The position numbers were made by a program, and so were the translations under genes. Below, piece after piece: positions 33,761 to 41,003 of a stretch of 60,867 nucleotides of DNA (position 1 is its first letter; each line of letters begins with the position of its first letter). The stretch covers positions 1-60,867 of the forward strand of contig CAVVPU010000213.1 of NCBI GenBank assembly GCA_963750015.1. The letters are read 5' to 3'. This stretch comes from CAVVNC01 sp963750015. GTDB lineage: Bacteria > Desulfobacterota > Syntrophorhabdia > Syntrophorhabdales > WCHB1-27. The notes beneath the pieces were generated by a model. The model worked only from the letters and a program-made list of their open reading frames with translations. It made no database searches and was not told the DNA's origin.

Positions 33761-34477
33761 TCAATTCCTTCTGGATCTGTTTCCGCCGCCTGATCTCGTC
33801 TCCTGTGTGCCGAAGACGTTGTGCAGAAAATAGTTGTCTACGGTGGTGTCCAACCATCTGAGGTCCCAGATGCTGAAGTTCTTCGTTCCTTTGTCGAAGC
33901 TGTAAGCGACGGAAGCGCTCGCATGTGCTGAGGGTGTGACCCCTGTGATCACGATAGAGCCGGTCACCGTAGCCGGGTTGCCCGAACCATGGCCCGTTCG
34001 CTCCTTTTTCCCGTCCGAAGCCAGGACGACCGTGGATATGGTCTCGGCAACGACTTTTTCTCTGATTCTTTTCCGCACGGCTTCCTTCTGGAGCTCATTC
34101 CGGTTGCTCAGAGAAACCGTTTTGACCGCCCCGCTTCGGTCGGCTCCTTCAGGGCCGTCGGCGCCGTCCGGATATACAAAAACGGCCATGGAACCCACCT
34201 TGCCGTTCAGGGACAGCTCTTTCTTTGCCAGTTCAGCCGCTATCTCGATGGAAGCCTTGAGACTGGGCGGTATTGCCAATGATTTCGTCTTGCCATTCGC
34301 CTCCGGCGCCCGTTGTGCAGGCGCGCGCGGGGGCCGTGGGGCCGGCGGGGGTTGCTGCGGTCGAGGACCAGTGCCTTGGGGACGCTGAGTGCGGGGACCG
34401 GGCGTCTGAGGGAGCGATGCGTCCTGGGACACATCGGATGGTGCTGAATGGCTTCTTCGTCTTCTTCTTCTCGGCAT
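33761..34477 (-). CDS. Hypothetical protein with disordered basic/proline-rich N-terminus
   Basis: Not recognised. The 238-residue protein begins MPRRRRRRSHSAP, followed by a Pro/Gln/Arg-rich disordered stretch to about residue 60. A folded region follows (about 65-235) with helix IPPSLKASIEIAAELAKKEL, strand GSMAVFVYPDG and a C-terminal core ATVTGSIVITGVTPS, SFDKGTKNFSIWDLRWLDTT. No signal peptide or membrane helix. The Arg-rich start suggests nucleic-acid or ribosome contact, which is inference only. It lies 58 bp upstream of patB on the same strand and is divergent from the GNAT gene. Confidence 0.6.
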   Translation of the reverse strand: MPRRRRRRSHSAPSDVSQDASLPQTPGPRTQRPQGTGPRPQQPPPAPRPPRAPAQRAPEANGKTKSLAIPPSLKASIEIAAELAKKELSLNGKVGSMAVFVYPDGADGPEGADRSGAVKTVSLSNRNELQKEAVRKRIREKVVAETISTVVLASDGKKERTGHGSGNPATVTGSIVITGVTPSAHASASVAYSFDKGTKNFSIWDLRWLDTTVDNYFLHNVFGTQETRSGGGNRSRRN

Positions 34478-34672
34478 CTTTCCTCGGCTATACTAAACTC
34501 AAGCCTCTGCGCTCAACCGGCGCTGCTTTTGACTAATTTTAGCATATTTTTCTTCGATTCTTCAAAAGCAGAAACTCTTTTTAGCCGCTCCTTCCGGTCC
34601 GGCTCACGATATTTCTTGCTTTTCCCTTCATCGTTTGTAAAATATTCCCACTTTGGGATGGGATAGACTCAA

Positions 34673-35218
34673 GTGATACGACTTCACCCTTTCGGGCGCA
34701 GCGATTTTGACCGGGTCGTGGAATGGGCGACGGACGTCCGTTTTTTGATGCAGTGGGCAGGTCCCATCTTTACCTACCCCCTCGACCGTGGGCAGCTCGA
34801 AGGGTATCTGTCCGGAGAATTCGGGAAGAGAACGAGACGTGTTATCTGGAAGGGGGTCGATGAGGCGACCGGGGTGGTCGTCGGCCATATCGAGATCGAC
34901 AGGATCGACCAGGTCCGGAGAAACGGTGCTTTGAGCCGCGTGTTGATCGGTATCCCCGGTCTGAGGGGCCGTGGACTTGGGAGGGAGCTCGTATCGGAGG
35001 CCCTGAAGCAAGCCTTTGGAAACCTGAACCTCGACGAGATCAGTCTCGCTGTTTTCGATTTCAACTACGCCGCCATTCGTTGTTATGAAGCGTGCGGATT
35101 CGAGACATTTCATAAGAAGAAGAGCGCCGTGGCCGTTGAAGGCGAAAAATGGGGGGTCCTTTTCATGAGGCTGACCGCCGATAGGTGGCGTCAGAAGATC
35201 GCCTTCCACCCCATGTGA
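34673..35218 (+). CDS. GNAT-family N-acetyltransferase
   Basis: Acetyl-CoA-dependent acetyltransferase of 181 residues, RimJ/RimL-like. Acetyl-CoA loop: VLIGIPGLRGRGLGRELVSE (the Q/RxxGxG/A pattern as RGRGLG), with strand ISLAVFDFNYAAIRCYEACGF near the C-terminus, a typical GNAT signature. GTG start at 34673 after GGGATAG. The substrate (protein N-terminus, amino group of a small molecule) is not visible. It is divergent from the unknown 238-residue protein. Confidence 0.85.
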   Translation: MIRLHPFGRSDFDRVVEWATDVRFLMQWAGPIFTYPLDRGQLEGYLSGEFGKRTRRVIWKGVDEATGVVVGHIEIDRIDQVRRNGALSRVLIGIPGLRGRGLGRELVSEALKQAFGNLNLDEISLAVFDFNYAAIRCYEACGFETFHKKKSAVAVEGEKWGVLFMRLTADRWRQKIAFHPM

Positions 35219-35837
35219 GAAAAGCCAAAGCCTCGTTAAAAGCGCTTAAAGAGTCAAGACGCCTCACAAGACCGATCCATAGGGAGACCCCCTAGTTCCC
35301 AACCATCGTCCGGTCTGCCGCGCTTGTCAACAAATCATGTTGAAAAGATGTCGATAACCTTTGTGTTATCCCTCAAGAGAGCCTGCCACCATTAGGTTTA
35401 TGTCACTTTGCCTGTTCTGTGGGCATGTTGGAAAAGCCGAATGTTTTCAAGGAATATTCGAAAACCGGAATATCAACCGTGTCCGGGGCAGGTGTATCGG
35501 TAGCCCGACAGAATACCTAACGAAATAGCCGAGTTGGAAGAAAGGGGCTATTATGAGTTCAATTACAGCCTCACTTTGGGGGATATTTGAGGCGATCGGA
35601 GAAGACCCCCGATTCTTTCGGTGAACCTCCCTTAACTGCACTCCTTCCGGCAGCCCTCTATTGAGGTCGGCAATAGCCGAAAAACTCCGACCCTTCGTCT
35701 GTGCACCGAAATGACCCTTTCCGAGCCACAAAGGGATAGGACTCCAATCCATCGGACCGAATTGGTTATTGAGCCGCTCCACGGACCTTGGCATAACCTG
35801 TTAAGACGGCAGCCGCACACATGGGCGGTCCCATGAT
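35219..35837. other. Long intergenic region with only doubtful short ORFs
   Basis: No recognised gene. A 23-codon ORF at 35553-35624 (MSSITASLWGIFEAIGEDPR...) has an AGGGG site, and an overlapping frame ends ELEERGYYEFNYSLTLGDI, so the DNA may hold a decayed gene. A 115-codon minus-strand frame at 35447-35794 lacks a ribosome site and family features. Confidence 0.35.
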
Positions 35838-35879
35838 ATGTCGGAAATTTCCGATAGCATAATCGGAAAAGTCCGACAT
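35838..35879. promoter_or_regulatory. Tandem palindromic sites, operator-like
   Basis: ATGTCGGAAATTTCCGAT (35838-35855) and ATCGGAAAAGTCCGACAT (35862-35879) are each near-palindromic and together form an 18-bp inverted repeat with two mismatches. The core TCGGAAATTTCCGA is a perfect 14-bp palindrome. Two adjacent dimer sites are typical of an operator; the nearest downstream gene is the Lys/Ala-rich secreted protein at 36051. Confidence 0.5.
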
Positions 35880-36050
35880 CTTCCGCCTTTCGTTAAGGAA
35901 GAAACGTTTGACCGGGCGAAGGCGCTTCCTGCTTTCGTCCAGTCCTTGTACCTAGTTACCTCTCTTTTGTGATGGAGCGGCTCATCATAAAAGACTCGGC
36001 ATGAATCATGCAAAAAGCGTGAATAATACTAAAGGGAGGAGGTGAATTAC

Positions 36051-36275
36051 ATGAAGAAGATTATCACTTTCGTACTCGCAGCAGTTATCGCCCTCAGTTT
36101 TTCGGCAGTAACCTTTGCACAGGATAAGCCGGCGGCACCTGCGGCACCTGCGGCGCCTGCGGCAACCGATAAGGCACCCGCCAAGAAGGCAGCCAAGAAG
36201 GCAGCGAAGAAGGCACCTAAGAAGGCAGAGAAGAAAGACGACATGGCAGCGCCCGCGGCAGCTCCTGCGAAGTAA
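36051..36275 (+). CDS. Small exported Lys/Ala/Pro-rich protein
   Basis: 74-residue protein with a clear signal peptide (MKKIITFVLAAVIALSFSAV, cleavage near TFA-QD), then low-complexity repeats: (PAAPAAPAAPAA) and a basic tract of AKKAAKKAAKKAPKKAEKK like histone H1 tails, ending in an Ala/Pro stretch. GGAGGAGGTG is ideally spaced for ATG at 36051. An intrinsic terminator follows 15 bp after the stop, so it is a single-gene unit, probably abundant. It may bind polyanions (LPS, teichoic-like polymers or DNA) in the periplasm; that is inference. Confidence 0.75.
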   Translation: MKKIITFVLAAVIALSFSAVTFAQDKPAAPAAPAAPAATDKAPAKKAAKKAAKKAPKKAEKKDDMAAPAAAPAK

Positions 36276-36290
36276 GAAGCCTGTACCAGG

Positions 36291-36323
36291 GGGATGGGCA
36301 ATTCAAATACCCATCCCTTTTTT
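36291..36323 (+). terminator. Intrinsic terminator of the Lys/Ala-rich protein gene
   Basis: GGGATGGG (36291-36298) and CCCATCCC (36310-36317) form an 8-bp GC-rich stem followed by TTTTTT (36318-36323). Confidence 0.88.
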
Positions 36324-36519
36324 CTATTCCAGTCGAAGAATTCACATCTCCCCGGAATCCAAAGCCCGTTAAATAAAGCTCCATGGCAAATCACTCGAAC
36401 TCGCCATTCAGTTACCGGGCCACCCTCACCCTAACCTCTCGGCAAGAGGCACTACGCGCCTGCGGCGCCTCTTCGTCAAGGTACAAAAGAGATTAGACTA
36501 TTCGGGACTACGTCCCGAC

Positions 36520-36835
36520 GAGCAAGCTTTGAGGGAGGCTCCGTGGGCTTTGGAAAAAAAGGCAAGAACCTATCGCGGACCGAGCTCTCGCCGTTGGCGA
36601 TGGTCCGCGAGGGCAAGCCTTGATGGCGGTTCTTCCTTTTTTTGAGGGGGTGGCTCCGCGGGCTTCGCCCACGGAGGGGGCGACGCGAGCCCCACATGAT
36701 AGCCCGCGAGCGCCAGTAGTTACCCTCTTCCGGCACGTGCACGGGGCCAGGCAGTCCGCGCCTGCGGCGGTTCTTCCTTTTTTTGAGGGGGTGGCTCCGT
36801 GGGCTTTGCCCACGGAGGGGGCGACGCGAGCCCCA
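36520..36835 (-). repeat. Dispersed intergenic repeat locus 2, inverted relative to locus 1
   Basis: Two roughly 70-bp near-identical blocks (36625-36694 and 36766-36835) share GAGGGGGTGGCTCCG and GGAGGGGGCGACGCGAGCCC around a perfect stem (TCCGTGGGC-ttt-GCCCACGGA in the second). The segment 36536-36620 is the reverse complement of a module in locus 1 with only a few changes. Together they form a mosaic family of structured repeats. No gene is visible within. Confidence 0.8.
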
Positions 36836-36938
36836 TTAAAAGGCGAGCCCCAATAATTGACAACACAAGACGCGAGGATTAACATGGATGAGGGTGGAGA
36901 CCTTCTGAAGGGCTCCGACATTGTATAAAGGCAGGGTA

Positions 36939-38003
36939 ATGGAAAAAAGGAGAAAGACCAGGAAGGTCGGGATCGGGGGGATCTTCGTCGGGGGTGATGC
37001 GCCAATAGCGCTTCAATCCATGACCAACACCGACACTCGGGATGTGGAAGCGACTGTCGATCAAATACGGGAGCTGACACTGGCAGGGTGCGACATCGTG
37101 CGGGTAGCGGTGGCCGATGAAAAAGCAGCTTCTGCCCTCGGCCTTATTAAAAAGCAGATAAACATACCCCTCGTTGCGGACATACACTTCTCAGCACAGC
37201 TTGCGATCCTTGCCATAGAGCAGGGCATCGACAAACTCCGGATAAACCCGGGCAATATAGGCTCGAAGAAGGAAGTGGAGAGACTCGTAAAGGCGTGCAT
37301 TAAGAGGCGGATACCCATAAGGATAGGCGTCAATGCGGGCTCTCTGGAGAAGGAGGTGCTGAAGAAGCACGGGGGGAGGGCAACGCCGGAAGCAATGGTG
37401 GAATCGGCCCTCGGTCATGTAGCCATACTTGAGGAGAATGGGTTCAATGACATAATGATCTCCTTGAAGGCCTCCGACGTCGACCGGACGGTGCGGGCCT
37501 ATCGGCTGCTCTCTGAAAGAGTCGATTACCCGCTCCATATCGGCGTCACAGAGGCAGGAACGAGTCTCAGAGGGACCGTGCTTTCGTCCATGGGCTTGGG
37601 GATACTTCTTTATGACGGCATAGGGGACACCATCCGGGTCTCCCTCACCGCTCATCCCGTGGAAGAAGTCAGGGTGGGCAGGGAAATCCTCAAAGGCCTC
37701 GGGCTGCGCAAGGGAGGGGTGACGATCACGAGCTGTCCGACCTGCGGGAGGACGGAGGTGGATCTCATCAGGCTCGCCCACGATGTCGAGGACGCCCTTC
37801 GCCACATTAAAAAGGATATGCACGTAGCGGTGATGGGGTGCGTTGTCAACGGTCCGGGAGAGGCCCGTGAGGCCGATCTGGCGATCGTGGGAGGCAAAGG
37901 GGTGGGACTCATCGTTAAGCGCGGGGAAATCCTCAGGAAAGTGGCGGAGGCCGATTTGCTGAAGGAGTTTCTTGAAGAAGTGCGCCTCTTCGAGGGCCCT
38001 TGA
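36939..38003 (+). CDS. ispG: 4-hydroxy-3-methylbut-2-enyl-diphosphate synthase IspG
   Basis: Penultimate enzyme of the MEP isoprenoid pathway (MEcPP to HMBPP), 354 residues. TIM-barrel motifs GGDAPIALQSMTNTDTRDV, VADIHFSAQLAILA and DKLRINPGNIGSKKEVERLV are followed by the [4Fe-4S] domain with cysteines in SCPTCGRTEVD and MGCVVNGPGEAREADLAIVG. ATG at 36939 fits AGGCAGGG; an in-frame TTG at 36921 has no ribosome site. It supplies precursors for the UppS product encoded elsewhere in this window. Confidence 0.97.
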   Translation: MEKRRKTRKVGIGGIFVGGDAPIALQSMTNTDTRDVEATVDQIRELTLAGCDIVRVAVADEKAASALGLIKKQINIPLVADIHFSAQLAILAIEQGIDKLRINPGNIGSKKEVERLVKACIKRRIPIRIGVNAGSLEKEVLKKHGGRATPEAMVESALGHVAILEENGFNDIMISLKASDVDRTVRAYRLLSERVDYPLHIGVTEAGTSLRGTVLSSMGLGILLYDGIGDTIRVSLTAHPVEEVRVGREILKGLGLRKGGVTITSCPTCGRTEVDLIRLAHDVEDALRHIKKDMHVAVMGCVVNGPGEAREADLAIVGGKGVGLIVKRGEILRKVAEADLLKEFLEEVRLFEGP

Positions 38004-38046
38004 GAATCGAATCCGGGAATGACCGCGTGAAAGGAGAGATAAAGGG

Positions 38047-39246
38047 ATGAAGACCTTACTTTCGGTTCCTGTGAAGATAGCATCTGTGATTTTGCCGGCT
38101 CTGCTCCTCATACTTGCGATGCCCGTGGGAAGCGGCGCCGCTTCCTCCAGCGAGCCTGTCCGGATAGGGGCTGTCTTCAGCCTGACAGGAATGGGTAATT
38201 TCGTGGGACCTTTGGTCGGTAATCCTATGAAGCAGGCAGTAAGCGCCGTTGTGGACCACATCAACGGCGAGGGCGGCGTCTTGGGAAGACGGATCGAACT
38301 TTTTGTTGAAGACGACAAAAGCGAACCTTTCACGGCTGCCTCGGCGACTTCCAGACTGATAAAGGAGAAGGGCGTGTCCGTCGTGATCGGACCGAGCCTT
38401 ACTGTTTCGGCTTCGGCCATGGCTTCTGTCTGTGAGCAGGAGCAGGTGCCTCTGATCGTGACGGGACCGGCCGAGGTGCCCTTCGAGAAATGGGTCTTTC
38501 TCATTGGGCCGGGTGAAACCAGAGGTGCCGAGCACATGGCGGAATTCGCAGTAAAGAGCCTCAAAGCAAAGCGAATCGGCGTCCTTCATGACACGGGCAC
38601 CTATGGGACATCGGGAAATAGGGATCTCCTCAGAAGCCTCGGCTCATACCCCGGAGTCTCCGTGGTTGTCGATGAGCAATTCGATCCTTCCGATAGCCGC
38701 CTGACCCCGCAGCTTAAGAGCATCAAGGCCGCCAACCCCGACCTGCTCATACTCTACACAACAGGAGCCTCCGCAGCCATAATAGCGAAGGAGTATAACC
38801 AATTGGGCATGAGGACACCGGTCCTCGGAAGCCACGGCACATCCACGAGGGAATTCCTTACCCTCGCCGGCAGCACCGCCTCCGCTCATGGATGGGTCAT
38901 GATCGCTGACAAGATCACTATATCCGGGCAGCTTCCACCGGATGATCCCTACCGCCGGGAGCTTTACGAACCCTTTCGGGCCCTCCTGAAGAAGCAGTAC
39001 GGGGCATCGGCGGAGCCGAGCGAATACCAGGGTGTTGCCTACGACGGCATTATGGTGGCGATAGATGCCATCAAGACGGCGGGCACGGACGACCGGGCCG
39101 CCGTCAGGAACGCTCTCGAGCGGATCAGGTGGGAGGGTTTTGCCGGGGCTTTTGCCTGTACCTCCAGTGACCACCAGGGTTCTCCCACGGACAATTCGCC
39201 TGCCGTGATAGTGAGGAACGGAGCATATGTGCCTTACAAAAAGTAG
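38047..39246 (+). CDS. Branched-chain amino-acid-type ABC transporter binding protein
   Basis: Periplasmic type I binding protein of 399 residues (LivK-like). A signal peptide (about 1-28, ASVILPALLLILAMPVGSGA) precedes the two-lobed domain: VRIGAVFSLTGMGNFVGPLV, GGVLGRRIELFVEDDKSEP and SVVIGPSLTVSASAMASVCE. No permease or ATPase genes flank it, so it must use a distant transporter or act as a receptor. Aromatic acids, amides or amino acids are all possible ligands for this family. Confidence 0.88.
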   Translation: MKTLLSVPVKIASVILPALLLILAMPVGSGAASSSEPVRIGAVFSLTGMGNFVGPLVGNPMKQAVSAVVDHINGEGGVLGRRIELFVEDDKSEPFTAASATSRLIKEKGVSVVIGPSLTVSASAMASVCEQEQVPLIVTGPAEVPFEKWVFLIGPGETRGAEHMAEFAVKSLKAKRIGVLHDTGTYGTSGNRDLLRSLGSYPGVSVVVDEQFDPSDSRLTPQLKSIKAANPDLLILYTTGASAAIIAKEYNQLGMRTPVLGSHGTSTREFLTLAGSTASAHGWVMIADKITISGQLPPDDPYRRELYEPFRALLKKQYGASAEPSEYQGVAYDGIMVAIDAIKTAGTDDRAAVRNALERIRWEGFAGAFACTSSDHQGSPTDNSPAVIVRNGAYVPYKK

Positions 39247-39260
39247 GCTCCTCTCAGAGC

Positions 39261-40472
39261 CTACCTGTCGAGATCGTTTCTCAGTCCCCAGACAAGATCG
39301 AATTTCTTGAGATAGATCTTGGTTTCTGTAGGCAACCGGCACGTCCATTCATTCCCGCACAGCTTTGCCGATTCCTCAACCCTTTTAGCTCCGCAATTGT
39401 ACGCTGCGGCGAGGTAGGCGCCTATGGCCCTCACGTTGCTTCTCGCATCGGACAACCACTCTTTCGGCAGATAGGAGAGGTCGGAATCGAAGAGGAGAAG
39501 GGACGCCTTGGCCGCGTTTATGTGATCGTTGCACCCCGGCACGAAAGCTCTCTTGAGTCCTGCCTGAGGGTACTTCTCCTGAAGTCTTTTGTATGTCTTA
39601 GGTATGAACTGGAAAAGGCCACGCGCACCGGCCGGTGACTTGCTGTAGGCATAGGCGTTGGTGGTATTGGCGCCGATGACGGTAAGGACTTCACGGACCA
39701 GATTTGCTTCCTCGCCTTCCTGACAATGCTCGAATCTCACGGGATCTATGTGCTCGATGATGGAGAGCACCAATGACAATTCCCCGGTCGGCATGGTATC
39801 GGCGAGCAGCCTGTCAAAGCCGCTCAACCTGATGTTCTTCTCCCGCAAATCCTCGTAAGCAAGCTCGATCTGTCTCGTCAGGTAGCCGAGACCGGTCTGG
39901 CGCACCTGCCATGTATCGATTTCAGGGCTGTAAGGCGTGTACACCACCTCCCTGTGGCCGTTGTTTTCAGCCTTAACCATGGTCCTGAGGGCCAGGATGG
40001 CCATGTTTTCAGGGTAGGCCACCTCAAACCTCGATCCGACGCCATTATCCCTGACCTTTGTCACATCGAAGCCCGGGGTCACACAGCCCCTTTCGGTGAT
40101 TCGAACCAGCCGTATCCGCCTCTCCCTGAAGTCCTCGACTGCGAGGAGAAAGTTGGGTTTCAAGATCTTCTCGCATACGACTCTTACCCGTATCCCTCCC
40201 TTCCGGGTGCGCACGAGGACTTTCTTTTCCTGTAATGTAACAGAGTAGCCCGCGGTCTTGTCTTTCAGGAATTCCTGGCCCCGTTTTATGTCGCCCGAGA
40301 TGTCAAAGCCGATCCCGGTTTCATCCCTGTTGACAAACTCAGCAGACTTTCCGTCAGGAAGGGACGAAAGTTCCTTTTGACCCGAGTCGATCAGAGCTGA
40401 GACAGTTCCCGGAACCGATAGGGCGAGCCACGATAGTGCGATCATTGACGAGGCGATTCTGAGTATTTTCAC
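39261..40472 (-). CDS. Exported lytic-transglycosylase-like protein
   Basis: Secreted protein of 403 residues with an N-terminal signal peptide (ASSMIALSWLALSVPGTVSA). The central region (about 60-230) is unfamiliar and beta-rich. The C-terminal part has an SLT/lysozyme-like fold: LSIIEHIDPVRFEH (candidate catalytic Glu), NAYAYSKSPAGARGLFQFIP, RAIGAYLAAAYNCGAKRVEE. It would cleave peptidoglycan glycan strands. GTG start after GGGAGA. Convergent with the binding-protein gene (14 bp apart). Confidence 0.8.
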   Translation of the reverse strand: MKILRIASSMIALSWLALSVPGTVSALIDSGQKELSSLPDGKSAEFVNRDETGIGFDISGDIKRGQEFLKDKTAGYSVTLQEKKVLVRTRKGGIRVRVVCEKILKPNFLLAVEDFRERRIRLVRITERGCVTPGFDVTKVRDNGVGSRFEVAYPENMAILALRTMVKAENNGHREVVYTPYSPEIDTWQVRQTGLGYLTRQIELAYEDLREKNIRLSGFDRLLADTMPTGELSLVLSIIEHIDPVRFEHCQEGEEANLVREVLTVIGANTTNAYAYSKSPAGARGLFQFIPKTYKRLQEKYPQAGLKRAFVPGCNDHINAAKASLLLFDSDLSYLPKEWLSDARSNVRAIGAYLAAAYNCGAKRVEESAKLCGNEWTCRLPTETKIYLKKFDLVWGLRNDLDR

Positions 40473-40485
40473 TTTGTCTCCCGCT

Positions 40486-40605
40486 TTAGGCCGTCGGTGC
40501 TTTCCCTGTCCATGTTTTCGGCACTTCGTTCAAATACCTTAGTGCTTGTTCGCCCCTTGTCAGTTCCTTGACGCTTATCCTTGCAACGCCCGTCACTTGG
40601 GTCAT
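40486..40605 (-). CDS. Possible 39-codon ORF upstream of the transglycosylase
   Basis: Not recognised. It encodes MTQVTGVARISVKELTRGEQ, then a further 19 residues ending TWTGKAPTA, and stops 13 bp before the transglycosylase GTG. AAAAGGAA lies about 9 nt upstream of the ATG; the frame stays open to an ATG at 40635. Residue composition is protein-like, but the size makes the call uncertain. Confidence 0.35.
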   Translation of the reverse strand: MTQVTGVARISVKELTRGEQALRYLNEVPKTWTGKAPTA

Positions 40606-40719
40606 TTTAGCGATTCCTTTTCCTCTTCCTGACATAGTACTTTTTTACCGGCCACACTGCCGTGCCTTTAAGTCCTAAGAATTAGGCTTATAGACTAATA
40701 TGCCGCTAAACCCCCTTAC

Positions 40720-40760
40720 ATGAGCAGCTCCCGGGGCTTTTCGGCCCCGGGGCTGCTCAT
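40720..40760. terminator. Very strong GC hairpin in the 531-bp intergenic gap
   Basis: ATGAGCAGC (40720-40728) pairs with GCTGCTCAT (40752-40760), and inside it CCCGGGGC pairs with GCCCCGGG around TTTTCG. The stem is about 17 bp with one bulge. The pyrimidine tract after it (TTCTTGCCTTCTCTTCTTC) is only partly U-rich. It could be a terminator or an insulating stem; nothing else was recognised between 40636 and 41003. Confidence 0.55.
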
Positions 40761-41003
40761 TTCTTGCCTTCTCTTCTTCGACGTGCCCTCATTCCTCCGG
40801 GATTCCTGCAAGAGAAATGCCGAGAAAATGGCGAAAGGGAACGGGCACGTTTTTGTAAAGGTATCCCGTCTATCTTCGGTGGGCACATTTACTGTGTATA
40901 TCTAAGCCTGTATGCGCTAAAATTATGTCGGGACCGGCCTTTGACACACGACAGACGCCCCGGAGTGCGATCCGTGCTTGAGACAAGAAAGAGGTAGTTC
41001 TGC

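Noticed and set aside
35447..35794. 115-codon minus-strand ORF in the long gap after the GNAT gene
   Set aside because: No ribosome site and no recognised pattern; other frames of the same DNA look equally protein-like in pieces.
32139..36835. Insertion sequence flanking the 32-37 kb block
   Set aside because: The repeat loci have no transposase gene, and the inverted modules are mosaic, not clean terminal repeats.
37191..38564. 457-codon minus-strand frame opposite ispG and the LivK-like gene
   Set aside because: It is the antisense shadow of two recognised genes, crosses their intergenic gap and has no family motif.
40720..40905. 61-codon ORF beginning inside the strong hairpin
   Set aside because: Its ATG lies in the stem of the GC hairpin and has no ribosome site.
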